From contig NZ_LGKG01000001.1 in assembly GCF_001294335.1 (NCBI RefSeq), positions 1 to 64,000 of the forward strand: DNA of 64,000 nucleotides. The letters are read 5' to 3'. The position numbers and the translations under genes were made by a program. Shown piece after piece: positions 1-8,771 of the stretch. This DNA comes from Streptomyces chattanoogensis (GTDB lineage Bacteria > Actinomycetota > Actinomycetes > Streptomycetales > Streptomycetaceae). The notes below the pieces were generated by a model. That model was given only the letters and a program-made list of their open reading frames with translations, was not told where the DNA came from and did not search any database. Each line of letters begins with the position of its first letter. Within the stretch, counting starts at the first letter, position 1.

Positions 1-120
1 ATGCAGGGCGTCGCGGTCCGGGTCGGCGTAGACAGCCACACTCCCGATCCCCGCGTCCCGGCAGGCACGGGCAACCCGGACGGCGATCTCGCCACGGTTC
101 GCGATGAGCACCTTGCGCAC
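1..120 (-). CDS. accA2: Acyl-CoA carboxylase alpha subunit (biotin carboxylase/BCCP), N-terminus only
   Basis: Only the first 40 codons are inside the window; the gene runs off the left edge. They read [15 protein letters not shown] and continue with ACRDAGI and [13 protein letters not shown], the invariant start of the biotin carboxylase domain. In actinobacteria this domain is fused to a biotin carrier domain and serves as the shared alpha subunit for acetyl- and propionyl-CoA carboxylases. The GTG start at 120 is supported by AAGGAAGG about 8 bases upstream. The beta (pccB) and epsilon (pccE) subunits and the biotin ligase (birA) lie within 8 kb, so this is probably the partner of that complex. 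Family assignment is firm; which paralogue it is rests on context. Confidence 0.88.
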   Translation of the reverse strand, partial: MRKVLIANRGEIAVRVARACRDAGIGSVAVYADPDRDALH

Positions 121-536
121 GATGGGTCCTTCCTTGGCGCTTCGCCGCAACAAATTAACGTCGCGAGTTTAGGGACTGACGACACCGCATGCCGAGCCGA
201 TCCCGGGGGTGAGCTTGCCCACACGGAGCGTGGCGGAGGTGTCGTCGAGGGACCGAAGTCCCTTGATAGCCCAGGGTAGGCCCGGAATCCGGAGATGGTC
301 ACCAAGGCTCGATGTGGTCTAGGTCTCTGGCCGAGAGCGTTCGGCGGGTCGTCAATTCTTTGTGGAGTCCCTACGAATGGGCGAAGGAATCTTTGCGCCC
401 CGCTCCCGCGGCCGGGGCGCCCCCTCCCGTACACCTGAACGCCACTCGTGCAGACCTCTTGCCCCAGCTATTACCCAGCAGTAGCGTGCGCGATGTCTCC
501 GGTACTCGAGGTAACGGCGGTACCGGCCATGGAGCG
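121..536. other. Divergent intergenic region between accA2 and a membrane-protein gene
   Basis: No gene of convincing composition is seen here. It must carry the promoter of accA2 (leftward) and of the membrane protein at 537 (rightward). The stretch 140-175 is A+T-richer than its surroundings. At 315-326 TGGTCTAGGTCT matches 9 of 12 bases of the DasR-type core TGGTCTAGACCA; one half is intact and the other degenerate, so this is a weak candidate only. Confidence 0.4.
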
Positions 537-1019
537 GTGACGGCGGAAGTGGGTGGGCGGGTGGTGGCGCGCAGGCCGGTGGCCTTGGTTGCGGCGATGG
601 TGCTGATCCTTGAGGCGCTCGGGATCGTCCTGCTCAACTGGATCCTGAGCATTGTCGTGGATCATCAGCAGATGTCGCTGGCGGGGCTGAAGCCCGGCGC
701 GATGTCCGTCGGCGCCTGGGTCGCGGGCGCGCTGTTCGGGCTCTATCTGCTCCTCTGTGCTGCCGTCATGGCACGGACCGGGCTGCGCGACCGCGCGCCC
801 GGCGGCTTCGCCCGCATCGTGCTCATCACCTGTGCGGTGGTGCACGGTGTGCTCGGCGCGTTCGTCGTCGGGCCGGTGGGCTGGCCGGCGTTCGCCGGGA
901 TGATGGTCGTCCTCGCGATGATCGTGCTGACGCTGGTGGCGTACGGGGAGCCCCGGACCCCGGCCGCGGACGGTGACGGGGGCGCCGAGGCGCTCGGTAC
1001 GGCGCCCGGCTCGGCCTGA
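537..1019 (+). CDS. Small integral membrane protein, unknown function
   Basis: A 160-residue protein with four hydrophobic stretches at roughly residues 12-35, 58-80, 95-115 and 118-138, and a charged Gly/Ala/Asp-rich C-terminal tail (about 20 residues), probably cytoplasmic. The frame is open further upstream, but GTG at 537 is chosen because GGAG lies 5-8 bases before it and because the N-terminal extension would be of non-membrane, low-quality composition. It is divergent from accA2 and convergent with the PfpI gene. I do not recognise a named family. The context beside acyl-CoA carboxylase genes recurs in Streptomyces but does not assign a role. Confidence 0.7.
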   Translation: MTAEVGGRVVARRPVALVAAMVLILEALGIVLLNWILSIVVDHQQMSLAGLKPGAMSVGAWVAGALFGLYLLLCAAVMARTGLRDRAPGGFARIVLITCAVVHGVLGAFVVGPVGWPAFAGMMVVLAMIVLTLVAYGEPRTPAADGDGGAEALGTAPGSA

Positions 1020-1143
1020 CCGCCGACGGGGAATGGTGGCCCCCCACCGCAGGGCAGATGGCTCAATCCGGCCGCTGCGGTGGCGAGTTCGCGGATCATC
1101 CGCCCGTTACGAGAGTCCTGGGGACTGACCCGTCGGACAGGCC

Positions 1144-1710
1144 CTAGCCCTCCGCCGGCGCCTCCTTGCGCAGCACACCGATGAACGCCCGCATCCACTT
1201 CGGCTGGTCGGGCCAGGCCCGTGCCGAGACGACGTTGCCGTCCACGACCGCCGCGCCGTCGACGAAGATTCCGCCGGCCATCTCCACGTCCGGCGCACAG
1301 GCGGGGTAGGCGGAGGTCCGGCGCCCCTTGAGGACGCCGAGCGGGGCGAGGGCGATGGCCGCGTGGCAGATGTGGGCGACGGGCTTGGCGGCGTCGAAGA
1401 AGTGGGTGACGACGCGCCGGAAGTCGGGGTCGTTGCGCAGGTATTCGGGCCCCCGGCCGCCCGGGAGCACCAGGGCCGCGTACTCCGTCGGCTCGACGTC
1501 CGCCAGGGCGAGGTCGGCCGGCCAGGAGTGGCCCTGGCGCTCGATGTAGGTGTCGAAGCCGTCGACGAAGTCATGGGTGACGAACGACAGCTTCTTGCGG
1601 GAGGGCGCCGCGACATGGGTCTCGTAGCCCTCCTCCAGCATCCGCTGGTAGGGGTAGAAGAACTCCAGGTCCTCGGTGGCATCACCGGCGATGATCAGGA
1701 TCTTGGGCAT
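1144..1710 (-). CDS. DJ-1/PfpI family protein (class I glutamine amidotransferase-like)
   Basis: A 188-residue single-domain protein. It starts M-P-K-I-L-I-I-A-G-D, continues with L-P-G-G-R-G-P-E-Y-L, and has the nucleophile elbow A-H-I-C-H-A with the reactive Cys followed by His. These are the hallmarks of the DJ-1/PfpI superfamily, whose members act as proteases, glyoxalase/deglycase-type enzymes or chaperones. The ATG at 1710 is chosen over an open upstream extension because GAGGAG precedes it by 7 bases and the homology begins there. No signal peptide is present, so it should be cytoplasmic. The gene is transcribed leftward after MOSC with a 358-bp gap, so it probably has its own promoter. 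The substrate cannot be deduced. Confidence 0.85.
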   Translation of the reverse strand: MPKILIIAGDATEDLEFFYPYQRMLEEGYETHVAAPSRKKLSFVTHDFVDGFDTYIERQGHSWPADLALADVEPTEYAALVLPGGRGPEYLRNDPDFRRVVTHFFDAAKPVAHICHAAIALAPLGVLKGRRTSAYPACAPDVEMAGGIFVDGAAVVDGNVVSARAWPDQPKWMRAFIGVLRKEAPAEG

Positions 1711-2068
1711 GGTCCGCGCTCCTCGTGGTCGCATCGGGGCATCCGGTCCCGCCACGATGCGCGCCAGGGCCCGTCGGCAGGGAGAACCCGGGGCCGAATT
1801 CCGGCCATCGTGGAAAATCACCCGGACGGCCCCGGGGCGGCCGGCGGGTGCCGGTCGGGCTTCCCGTCCGGACGGACTTGCTGCGTACCGTGCCGGAGGC
1901 GGCGTGCCGGCGCACCGCCGGACGGCAATGATCCGACCGGGCCGCTCGTCCCGGGCGTCCAGAGGGCCGTGCGCGCGGGCTCCCGTACGTCCTCGCCGGA
2001 GCGCAGGGCGGCAGGGGCCCGGGGAGCGGCCGGGCCGGCGGTGAGCCGGGCGGCGCAGTCGGGATCGC
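1711..2068. other. 358-bp intergenic gap
   Basis: Open frames here have the composition of chance frames in high-G+C DNA and no recognisable protein features. The leftward promoter of the PfpI-family gene is expected in this gap. I see no clear palindrome or repeat. Confidence 0.5.
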
Positions 2069-2971
2069 TCACATCGTCCAGGACGCACCGGCGCCCGGTG
2101 GCGTTCCGGTCCCGCCCGCCTCCCCGGCGTCGCCCCCGGCCTTGTCCCCGGCGCCTTCGACAACAGCGAACTCATCCCCCACCGCCAGCTTCCCCGTCCG
2201 CAGCACGGAGTACAGCGCCCCGAACGCCACACCCCCCTCCGGCGCCCGCCGGTACGTGGCCAGCATGCGCAGCGGCTCGGGCCCGGCCTTGGCGCCCGCC
2301 TCCTGGTCGACCAGGGTGACGGCGCAGCGGATCGCCGGCTTGGCGAAGCCCAGCTCGGCGACGCCGGCCGTGACCCGTCGCGCGCGGTCCTCCTCGTGCG
2401 GGTCGGTCCAGCCGTCCACGACGATGTTCGGCCGGAACCGGCTCATGGGCAGGGACGGCTTGCCCGCCGCGGTGTAGCGGGCGTTGAGGTGGTCGAGGGT
2501 GGCCCGGGAGAGGATGTGCAGCGGGCTGCTGTCGGCGTACGCGGAGGTCCCCGGGTGGATCCCGGGCGCGATCCGTTCGTGCTCCGGCGGTACGCACACC
2601 AGCCGGCTGGCCGTCCCGAGGACCTCGGACAGCCACCCGGCCGCGGCATCGCCCTGGTCGATGCCCTGGTACGGCGCCCCGAACAGGTCGACGGGGACGC
2701 GGGCCGAGGCGGTGTCGACGGGGAAGCGGACCGGGGCCGTGCCCGCGGTCCGCAGGGTGAGGTACGCCCCCTCCTCGCCGATCTCGGGCCGTATCAGCGC
2801 CAGCTTCGGATCCCTGCGCTGACTGCGGTAGACGCCGCCTTCGCCGACCACCATGAAGCTCCGGTCGTACGGCAGCCCGGCGGGCGTCAGCTCGGCCTCG
2901 GTCAGCGGGACCCCGGCGCACCCCTTGACCGGATAGGTGAGCAGTTCTGCGATGGTCGCCTTTGTCGCCAT
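2069..2971 (-). CDS. MOSC domain protein, YcbX/mARC-like molybdenum-cofactor enzyme
   Basis: A 300-residue protein. The N-terminal beta-barrel (residues ~5-125) opens with L-L-T-Y-P-V-K-G-C, typical of the MOSC_N domain. The MOSC domain (~130-275) carries A-I-R-C-A-V-T-L-V-D, followed by P-L-R-M-L-A-T-Y-R-R and F-G-A-L-Y. The Cys in I-R-C is where the mARC/YcbX group coordinates the sulfurated molybdenum cofactor. Such enzymes reduce N-hydroxylated compounds using a ferredoxin-like partner. No C-terminal 2Fe-2S domain is fused here; the last 25 residues are a Gly/Ala-rich tail. It lies downstream of maf with a 74-bp gap and is probably co-transcribed. Confidence 0.88.
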   Translation of the reverse strand: MATKATIAELLTYPVKGCAGVPLTEAELTPAGLPYDRSFMVVGEGGVYRSQRRDPKLALIRPEIGEEGAYLTLRTAGTAPVRFPVDTASARVPVDLFGAPYQGIDQGDAAAGWLSEVLGTASRLVCVPPEHERIAPGIHPGTSAYADSSPLHILSRATLDHLNARYTAAGKPSLPMSRFRPNIVVDGWTDPHEEDRARRVTAGVAELGFAKPAIRCAVTLVDQEAGAKAGPEPLRMLATYRRAPEGGVAFGALYSVLRTGKLAVGDEFAVVEGAGDKAGGDAGEAGGTGTPPGAGASWTM

Positions 2972-3045
2972 GAGGTCAGCTTGCTACATACGGCCGCACC
3001 GCGCCGGAGCCGGGGCCCGTCAAGTGGCCTGTGTGCGCGGGCCGT

Positions 3046-3687
3046 TCAGGTCCACAGGTCGGTGATGGCGATGTCCAGACCGGCGAGCAGCCGGCGCAGC
3101 AGCGGCAGGGAGAGGCCGATGACGTTGCCGGGGTCGCCGTCGATGCCGTCGATGAAGGGGGCGGAGCGGCCGTCGAGGGTGAAGGCGCCGGCGACGAAGA
3201 GCGGCTCGCCGCTGGCGACGTAGGCGGCGATCTCGGTGTCGGTGGGCTCGCCGAAGCGGACGGTGGTGGCGGCGGTGGCGGAGGTCTTGCGGCCGGTCGC
3301 CGTGTCGATGACGCAGTGGCCGGTCTGGAGGACGCCGGAGCGGCCGCGCATGGACTTCCAGCGGGCGGTGGCGTCCTCCGCGTCGGCGGGCTTGCCCAGC
3401 GCGCGGCCGTCCAGTTCCAGGACCGAGTCGCAGCCGATGACCAGCGCACCCGCCGCCTCCGGGCGGGCGGCGACCGCGGCGGCCTTGGCCTCGGCCAGGA
3501 CCCGGGCCAGCTCGCCCGGTGTGGCGGCGGTGAGCGCATCCTCGTCGACACCGCTGACGATCACCTCGGGCGCCAGCCCCGCCTGCTGGAGCAGGCCGAG
3601 CCGGGCGGGGGACTGCGAGGCGAGGACGAGGCGGCGGGCCCGGGGGTCGGGCTCGGGGTGGTGGTGGGGGTGGGGCGCTGGGGTCAT
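3046..3687 (-). CDS. maf: Maf-like nucleoside triphosphate pyrophosphatase
   Basis: A 213-residue Maf/HAM1-superfamily protein, which hydrolyses non-canonical or modified NTPs to NMPs. The signature [11 protein letters not shown] lies at residues ~18-28, the catalytic acidic segment G-C-D-S-V-L near residue 80, and [11 protein letters not shown] near the C-terminus, as in Maf proteins. The N-terminus contains a short His/Pro-rich stretch. ATG at 3687 or an in-frame ATG three codons upstream (3696) are both possible; neither has a good ribosome site. It follows the PBP gene by about 30 bp, so the two probably share a transcript. Confidence 0.88.
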   Translation of the reverse strand: MTPAPHPHHHPEPDPRARRLVLASQSPARLGLLQQAGLAPEVIVSGVDEDALTAATPGELARVLAEAKAAAVAARPEAAGALVIGCDSVLELDGRALGKPADAEDATARWKSMRGRSGVLQTGHCVIDTATGRKTSATAATTVRFGEPTDTEIAAYVASGEPLFVAGAFTLDGRSAPFIDGIDGDPGNVIGLSLPLLRRLLAGLDIAITDLWT

Positions 3688-3728
3688 GGTCGCCATCGTA
3701 CGGAGGCGGTGGCGGGGAGCGCGCGGCG

Positions 3729-5213
3729 TTACTTGCCCAGCACCGCCCGCATCACCGACTTCGCGATCGGGCCGCCCAGCTTGCCGCCGGCGATCTCGGA
3801 GCGGGGGATGTCCATGTCCTTGGGGTCGACGAAGACGGCCACCGCGACCGGGGAGGTGCCGTCGCTCTGCTTGGCGTACGAGACGAACCAGGCGTAGGGG
3901 CGCTCGTCGTTGACGTTGGCGCCGTGCTGGGCGGTGCCGGTCTTGCCGCCGACGGTGACGCCGTCGATCGCCGCCTTCTCCGCGGTGCCCTTGGCGACGG
4001 TGTACTCCATCATCTCCTGCACCTTCTTGGCGGTGTCCTCGGAGACGGCCTGCGGGTCGTCGGGGTGCAGCGGCGTCGGCTCGAACTTCTCGATGGTGGA
4101 CATGCCGGGGCCCTTCAGCTCGTCGACCATGTACGGCTTCATCACCTTGCCGTTGTTGGCGATCCCGGCGACGACCATGGCCATCTGGAGCGGGGTGCTG
4201 GTCAGGCTGCCCTGGCCCATGCCGGTGAGCGCGGTCTGCGGCTGGTCGAGCTTCTTGGGGTAGCCGCTGGCGACCGCGCGGACGGGGACGAACTGCTCCT
4301 TGTTGAAGCCGAACTTCTCGGCGGTCTCGCGCATCTTGTCCGTCCCCAGCTTGTGGGCCGCGTCCAGGAAGACGTTGTTGCACGACCACTGCATGCCGGT
4401 CTTCATCGATGCCTTGTCACAGGGGGCGCCGGCCACGTCGTTGCCGACCCGGGTGTGGGTCTGGGGGAGGGTGTACGGAGCGGGGGCACCGGAGGGGGTG
4501 TCGATGTCGGTGACGGTGCCGTGCTCCAGGGCCGCGGCCGCGGTGAGGATCTTGAAGGTCGAGCCGGGCGGGTAGATCTCGCGCAGCGCCCGGTTGTTCA
4601 TCGGCTTGCTCTTGTCGGCGTCGAGGGCCAGGTACTTCTTGGCCTCCGCCGTGCTCAGCCCGGCGAAGACGGAGGGGTCGTACGACGGGGTGCTGGCCAG
4701 CGCGAGGATCTTTCCGGTGCGCGGGTCGAGGGCGACGACGGCGCCGCGGGCGTGCAGATCGGTCAGGCCCTTGTAGGCCGCCTTCTGGGCCTTCTCGTCG
4801 ATGGTGGTGATGACATCGCCGCCGCGCGGCTTCTCACCCGTCAGCACGGCCTGTGCCCGGTTGAAGAACAGCCGGTCGTCCTTGCCGCTGAGGACCTTCT
4901 TGTAGACGCCCTCGAGCATGCTCTCGCCCTGCGCCTGCGAGGCGTACCCGGTGATCGGCGCGTACATCGCCCCGTCCTTGTACGTCCGCTTGTACTTGAA
5001 GTCGCCGTCGGTCGCCACGGATCCGGTGACGGGTTTGCCGCCCACGATGATGTTGCCGCGCGGATAGGAGAACGCCTCGATCTTGACCCGGCGGTTGTTC
5101 GGGTCGTTCGCGAGCTCCTCGCCCGTGACGAACTGGATCCAGGTCACCCGGACCAGCAGGGCGAGGACCAACACCCCGCAGAAGACGGCTATGTGCCGCA
5201 GCGGCCTGTTCAT
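3729..5213 (-). CDS. Class B penicillin-binding protein (PBP2/FtsI-like transpeptidase)
   Basis: A 494-residue membrane-anchored peptidoglycan transpeptidase. A single N-terminal signal anchor (residues ~7-27) is followed by a dimerisation/PBP2 N-terminal domain (~45-130) and the transpeptidase domain. All three active-site motifs are intact: S-T-F-K (nucleophile Ser218), S-C-N in W-S-C-N-N, and K-T-G-T-A near residue 425. The protein is short for an FtsI and closest in layout to the Streptomyces PbpA group of SEDS-partner PBPs, but no rodA/ftsW gene is adjacent. The position between maf and pccE suggests a housekeeping role in wall synthesis during growth or sporulation; which process cannot be decided from sequence. 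Confidence 0.9.
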   Translation of the reverse strand: MNRPLRHIAVFCGVLVLALLVRVTWIQFVTGEELANDPNNRRVKIEAFSYPRGNIIVGGKPVTGSVATDGDFKYKRTYKDGAMYAPITGYASQAQGESMLEGVYKKVLSGKDDRLFFNRAQAVLTGEKPRGGDVITTIDEKAQKAAYKGLTDLHARGAVVALDPRTGKILALASTPSYDPSVFAGLSTAEAKKYLALDADKSKPMNNRALREIYPPGSTFKILTAAAALEHGTVTDIDTPSGAPAPYTLPQTHTRVGNDVAGAPCDKASMKTGMQWSCNNVFLDAAHKLGTDKMRETAEKFGFNKEQFVPVRAVASGYPKKLDQPQTALTGMGQGSLTSTPLQMAMVVAGIANNGKVMKPYMVDELKGPGMSTIEKFEPTPLHPDDPQAVSEDTAKKVQEMMEYTVAKGTAEKAAIDGVTVGGKTGTAQHGANVNDERPYAWFVSYAKQSDGTSPVAVAVFVDPKDMDIPRSEIAGGKLGGPIAKSVMRAVLGK

Positions 5214-5324
5214 CGCGTCGCTCTCCCACTCCCCAGGGGCGCGGGACAGGTACCACCCGCCCCGCCCGATTTGCGCTCTTCGGGAGGTAAAGATGCGACG
5301 AGCGAGGCAAAGGTTGCGTCATTT

Positions 5325-5372
5325 CCGGACGCTCGTCTCCGGGCCCTCGTCTCCGGACGCTCGTCTCCGGGC
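5325..5372. repeat. Two identical 20-bp direct repeats, 28 bp apart
   Basis: The 20-mer CCGGACGCTCGTCTCCGGGC occurs exactly at 5325-5344 and again at 5353-5372, separated by CCTCGTCT. It lies upstream of the PBP gene (start 5213) and downstream of the small membrane gene. It could be replication-slippage debris or a binding region; nothing else supports a function. Confidence 0.6.
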
Positions 5373-5388
5373 CGTCACCCCGGCGCCG

Positions 5389-5517
5389 TCACCGCCAGGC
5401 GAGGAGAATCGTCCCCAGGATCGCGGCTATGGCGAGCACGATGCCCATCCGGCGGAGTTTGTCCTGCGCATCGCGCAGCTCCTCGGGCGGCTCATCGGGC
5501 GGGTCGGACCACAGCAT
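5389..5517 (-). CDS. Small single-pass membrane protein
   Basis: A 42-residue protein read from ATG 5517: an acidic N-terminus (M-L-W-S-D-P-P-D-E-P-P-E-E-L) followed by one hydrophobic helix G-I-V-L-A-I-A-A-I-L-G-T-I-L-L and a short basic end. The frame is open 20 codons further upstream to a GTG at 5577, but that longer version runs through a perfect palindrome and looks less natural. No strong ribosome site precedes 5517. It is in line with pccB-pccE upstream and the PBP gene downstream. No family is recognised. Its existence is supported by the amphipathic composition and Streptomyces-like context, not by similarity. Confidence 0.5.
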   Translation of the reverse strand: MLWSDPPDEPPEELRDAQDKLRRMGIVLAIAAILGTILLAWR

Positions 5518-5547
5518 GCGACCGATCCTGCGCCCGGGCACGGCCGC

Positions 5548-5575
5548 GGCGCCTGAGTACGCGTACTCAGGCGCC
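5548..5575. repeat. Perfect 28-bp uninterrupted palindrome
   Basis: Positions 5548-5575 are identical to their own reverse complement, with core CTGAGTACGCGTACTCAG and no loop. It lies in the 200-bp gap downstream of pccE. With no spacer and no T-run it is more like a dimeric repressor site than a terminator, although a cruciform or bidirectional terminator is possible. Symmetry is certain, function is not. Confidence 0.85.
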
Positions 5576-5718
5576 ACGGCGCGAAGGACTAGTCAGTGCA
5601 TGATGCAGCGACTTTCCGGGGGAGCCGGAGCGGCTCTGCGGTGCATCTCACACCGGACCGGTCGGCGCACACAGCAACCGGCAACGACTCCCGCCCCGGC
5701 CCACCCCGACGTACGGGG

Positions 5719-5931
5719 TCAGCGGGGCCAGTAGCTGGTCCGCCAGGCACGCGGCCCCGGGTGCGGCACCCGGGAGCGGGCCGGAACGGTGGACGCCGGG
5801 TCGGACCACTCGTCGCCGCGGGCCTCGCCCGCGGGGGCGGCGGCAGCGGCGGCCACCGCCCGCGCCCGCACCACCGCCAGTGCGGCGGCCAGCTCCTCGG
5901 GGGTCGGATTGCCTCGTACGACCTTGATCAT
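5719..5931 (-). CDS. pccE: Acyl-CoA carboxylase epsilon subunit
   Basis: A 70-residue protein beginning M-I-K-V-V-R-G-N-P-T-P-E-E-L-A-A-A-L, the diagnostic start of the small epsilon subunit found only in actinobacterial acyl-CoA carboxylases. The subunit binds between the alpha and beta subunits and raises activity of the complex. The middle is Ala-rich and low in complexity, and the C-terminus W-R-T-S-Y-W-P-R is typical of the family. It starts only 13 bp after the pccB stop, so the two are translated from one message. Confidence 0.92.
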   Translation of the reverse strand: MIKVVRGNPTPEELAAALAVVRARAVAAAAAAPAGEARGDEWSDPASTVPARSRVPHPGPRAWRTSYWPR

Positions 5932-5944
5932 GGCGACGGACCTC

Positions 5945-7552
5945 CTAGAGCGGGATGTTGCCGTGCTTCTTCGGCGGCAGCGCCTCGCGCTTGTTGCGCA
6001 GGGTGCGCAGCCCGCGGACGATGTGGCGGCGTGTCTCGGACGGCATGATCACCGCGTCGACATAGCCGCGCTCGGCCGAGACGTACGGGTTGAGCAGGGT
6101 GTCCTCGTACTCCTGGATCAGCTCCTGCCGCTTGGCTTCCTGTTCGGCCGGGTCCTCGATCGCGGCGAGCGTGCGGCGGTGCAGGATGTTGACCGCGCCC
6201 TGCGCGCCCATGACGGCGATCTGCGCGGTCGGCCAGGCGAGGTTGAGGTCCGCGCCCAGGTGCTTGGAGCCCATGACGTCGTACGCACCGCCGTAGGCCT
6301 TGCGCGTGATGACCGTGATCAGCGGGACCGTCGCCTCGGCGTACGCGTAGATCAGCTTGGCGCCGCGGCGGATGATGCCGTCGTACTCCTGGTCGGTGCC
6401 GGGCAGGAAGCCGGGGACGTCGACGAAGGTGACGACCGGGACGTTGTACGCATCGCAGGTCCGGATGAACCGCGCGGCCTTTTCGGACGCGTTGATGTCC
6501 AGGACACCGGCGAACTGCATGGGCTGGTTGGCGACGATACCGACCGAGTGGCCCTCGACCCGGCCGAAGCCGGTGAGGATGTTCGGCGCGAACAGCGCCT
6601 GGGTCTCCAGGAACTCGCCGTCGTCCAGCACATGCTCGATCGCGGTGTGCATGTCATACGGCTGGTTCGCGGAGTCCGGGATCAGGGTGTCCAGCTCACG
6701 GTCGTAGTCCGACGTCTCCAGGTCGGCCTCCTCGGGGAAGGACGGCGGCTCGGAGAGGTTGTTGGACGGCAGGTAGGACAGCAGCGTCTTGACGTAGTCG
6801 ATGGCGTCCTTCTCGTCACCCGCCATGTGGTGCGCCACGCCCGAGGTGCTGTTGTGCGTCCGCGCACCGCCCAGCTCCTCGAAACCGACGTCCTCACCCG
6901 TGACCGTCTTGATGACGTCCGGCCCGGTGATGAACATGTGCGACGTCTGGTCGACCATCACCGTGAAGTCGGTGATCGCCGGGGAGTAGACGGCCCCGCC
7001 CGCGCACGGGCCGACGACCAGCGAGATCTGCGGGATCACGCCGGAGGCATGGGTGTTGCGGCGGAAGATCTCGCCGTAGGCACCCAGCGAGACCACACCT
7101 TCCTGGATGCGGGCGCCGCCGGAGTCGTTGATGCCGATGACCGGGCAGCCGTTCTTCAGCGCGAAGTCCATGACCTTGACGATCTTCTCGCCGAAGACGC
7201 CGCCGAGCGCGCCGCCGAAGACCGTGAAGTCCTGGGAGAAGACGGCCACCGGGCGGCCGTCGACGGTGCCGTAACCGGTGACCACGCCGTCGCCGTACGG
7301 GCGGTTCTTCTCCATGCCGAAATCGGTCGACCGGTGCCGCGCGAATTCGTCGAGCTCGACGAACGAGCCCTCGTCCAGAAGCAGACCGATGCGCTCACGC
7401 GCCGTCAGCTTCCCCTTGGCATGCTGCTTTTCCACCGCACGGGCGGAACCGGCATGGGTGGCTTCTTCGACCCGCCGCTGCAGATCCGCCAGTTTGCCCG
7501 CGGTGGTGTGGCTGCCTGGATTGTTCAAAGCGGTTGCTTCCGGTTCGGACAT
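5945..7552 (-). CDS. pccB: Propionyl/acetyl-CoA carboxylase beta subunit (carboxyltransferase)
   Basis: A 535-residue biotin-dependent carboxyltransferase that moves CO2 from carboxybiotin to propionyl- or acetyl-CoA, making (methyl)malonyl-CoA for fatty acids and polyketides. Both crotonase-like halves are present, with [11 protein letters not shown] in the N-half and the G-G-A-Y-D-V-M acyl-CoA oxyanion loop in the C-half. The start ATG 7552 has AGGAG upstream; an in-frame ATG 14 codons earlier has none. It is divergent from birA across 152 bp and followed directly by pccE. Substrate preference (propionyl over acetyl) is set by a residue I cannot judge without alignment; the symbol follows the actinobacterial locus. 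Confidence 0.95.
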   Translation of the reverse strand: MSEPEATALNNPGSHTTAGKLADLQRRVEEATHAGSARAVEKQHAKGKLTARERIGLLLDEGSFVELDEFARHRSTDFGMEKNRPYGDGVVTGYGTVDGRPVAVFSQDFTVFGGALGGVFGEKIVKVMDFALKNGCPVIGINDSGGARIQEGVVSLGAYGEIFRRNTHASGVIPQISLVVGPCAGGAVYSPAITDFTVMVDQTSHMFITGPDVIKTVTGEDVGFEELGGARTHNSTSGVAHHMAGDEKDAIDYVKTLLSYLPSNNLSEPPSFPEEADLETSDYDRELDTLIPDSANQPYDMHTAIEHVLDDGEFLETQALFAPNILTGFGRVEGHSVGIVANQPMQFAGVLDINASEKAARFIRTCDAYNVPVVTFVDVPGFLPGTDQEYDGIIRRGAKLIYAYAEATVPLITVITRKAYGGAYDVMGSKHLGADLNLAWPTAQIAVMGAQGAVNILHRRTLAAIEDPAEQEAKRQELIQEYEDTLLNPYVSAERGYVDAVIMPSETRRHIVRGLRTLRNKREALPPKKHGNIPL

Positions 7553-7704
7553 CGGGATGCGGCTCCTGCTCGTCCTGGACTGGTGCTCGTACAAGCGCGT
7601 ACTGAGGGTGGTACGCGTGGGGAACGGGTTTGGCTACCGACTCGTAGCGTATCCGCGGGACTGCTCTGCGGCACTGCGTCGTTGACCACACCTAGGCTGG
7701 TCCC

Positions 7705-8580
7705 ATGACGCCTCAACCACCGGGAAACCGGGACAAAGACGCAGGCCGCTGGAGCGATCTGGACCGCCCGCCGCTCTCCGAGCACGCGCTGCGCCGAGCC
7801 CTGGTCCGCCCCGGAGCGCTGTGGACCTCCCTGGACGTCGTCGCCTCCACCGGGTCCACCAACACCGACCTCGCCGCGCGCGCGGCCAAGGGGGAGGTGT
7901 CCGAGGGCGCCGTCCTCATCGCCGAGGAGCAGTCGGCGGGCCGCGGGCGGCTGGACCGCCGCTGGTCGGCGCCGCCGCGCTCCGGCCTCTTCTTCTCCGT
8001 CTATCTCACCCCCCAGGTCCCGATGTCCCGCTGGGGCTGGCTGCCGCTGCTCACCGGCGTGGCCACCGCCGCCGCCCTCGTCCGTTCGGCAGGCGTCGAC
8101 ATCGCGCTGAAGTGGCCCAACGACCTCCTCGTCACGGTGGCGGGCGCGGAGCGCAAGACGGGCGGCATCCTCGCCGAACGCGCCGGCGACGGCGTCGTCA
8201 TCGGCATCGGCCTGAACGTCTCGCTCCGCGCCGACGAGCTCCCCGTACCCACCGCCGGCTCCCTCGCGCTGGCGGGCGCGCGCGGCACCGACCGCGACCC
8301 GCTGCTGCGCGCCGTACTGCGCTCGCTGGAGGACTGGTACGCCAAATGGCAGGACGCCATCGGCGACCCCGCGGCCAGCCGCCTCCAGGAGACCTACGCC
8401 GCCGGCTGCGCCACCCTGGGCCGCTCCGTACGGGCCGAACTGCCCGGCGACGCGGAACTCCTCGGCGAGGCGGTCGCCATCGACGGCGACGGACGGCTGA
8501 TCCTGGCGACCGCGGACGGCGTGCAGCAGCCGGTGGCCGCGGGCGACATCGTCCACCTGCGGGCCGCACCTGGTACGTGA
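7705..8580 (+). CDS. birA: Biotin--[acetyl-CoA-carboxylase] ligase
   Basis: A 291-residue biotin protein ligase that makes biotinyl-AMP and attaches biotin to the carrier lysine of acyl-CoA carboxylases. The adenylate loop reads S-A-G-R-G-R-L-D-R-R-W (residues ~73-83) and the catalytic Lys sits in L-K-W-P-N-D-L-L-V. The small C-terminal SH3-like domain (residues ~235-288) is present. There is no N-terminal helix-turn-helix, so this is a monofunctional (class I) ligase, not a repressor as in E. coli. It is divergent from pccB, matching enzyme to substrate. Confidence 0.95.
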   Translation: MTPQPPGNRDKDAGRWSDLDRPPLSEHALRRALVRPGALWTSLDVVASTGSTNTDLAARAAKGEVSEGAVLIAEEQSAGRGRLDRRWSAPPRSGLFFSVYLTPQVPMSRWGWLPLLTGVATAAALVRSAGVDIALKWPNDLLVTVAGAERKTGGILAERAGDGVVIGIGLNVSLRADELPVPTAGSLALAGARGTDRDPLLRAVLRSLEDWYAKWQDAIGDPAASRLQETYAAGCATLGRSVRAELPGDAELLGEAVAIDGDGRLILATADGVQQPVAAGDIVHLRAAPGT

Positions 8581-8771
8581 CGACGCCGGCCACGAACGGC
8601 GCCTGCCCCGGCCCAGCCCGCTGCGGGGTGCCCTCGCGGCGTACCGCGCACCGCCAGTGAGAGTGAGCCAGAGCACACCTGCCGTATCGTTGGGGCGGTC
8701 CGCCGTGGAGCGGACCTTGGGCGAGAAGTGATCGGAAGGGCAGTGCGCAGGGACCGGACAGGGAGCAGGCG

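Noticed and set aside
315..326. DasR-type operator upstream of accA2
   Set aside because: Only one half of the palindrome is intact (9 of 12 core bases); too weak to call without a position-weight search.
312..536. Extended N-terminus for the membrane protein at 537
   Set aside because: The extension lacks a ribosome site and reads through promoter-like DNA; GTG 537 with GGAG is better.
3924..5603. Open frame of 559 codons on the plus strand over the PBP gene
   Set aside because: It is antisense to an intact PBP with all catalytic motifs; the translated composition (long Val/Gly/Leu/Arg/His runs) is typical of a high-G+C shadow frame.
5789..7708. Open frame of 639 codons on the plus strand over pccE and pccB
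   Set aside because: It is antisense to firmly identified carboxylase subunits and has no protein-like features.
8581..8771. tRNA or small RNA gene in gaps between core genes
   Set aside because: No cloverleaf-like arms, T-loop or CCA-proximal pattern was seen in this or other gaps; by-eye search only.
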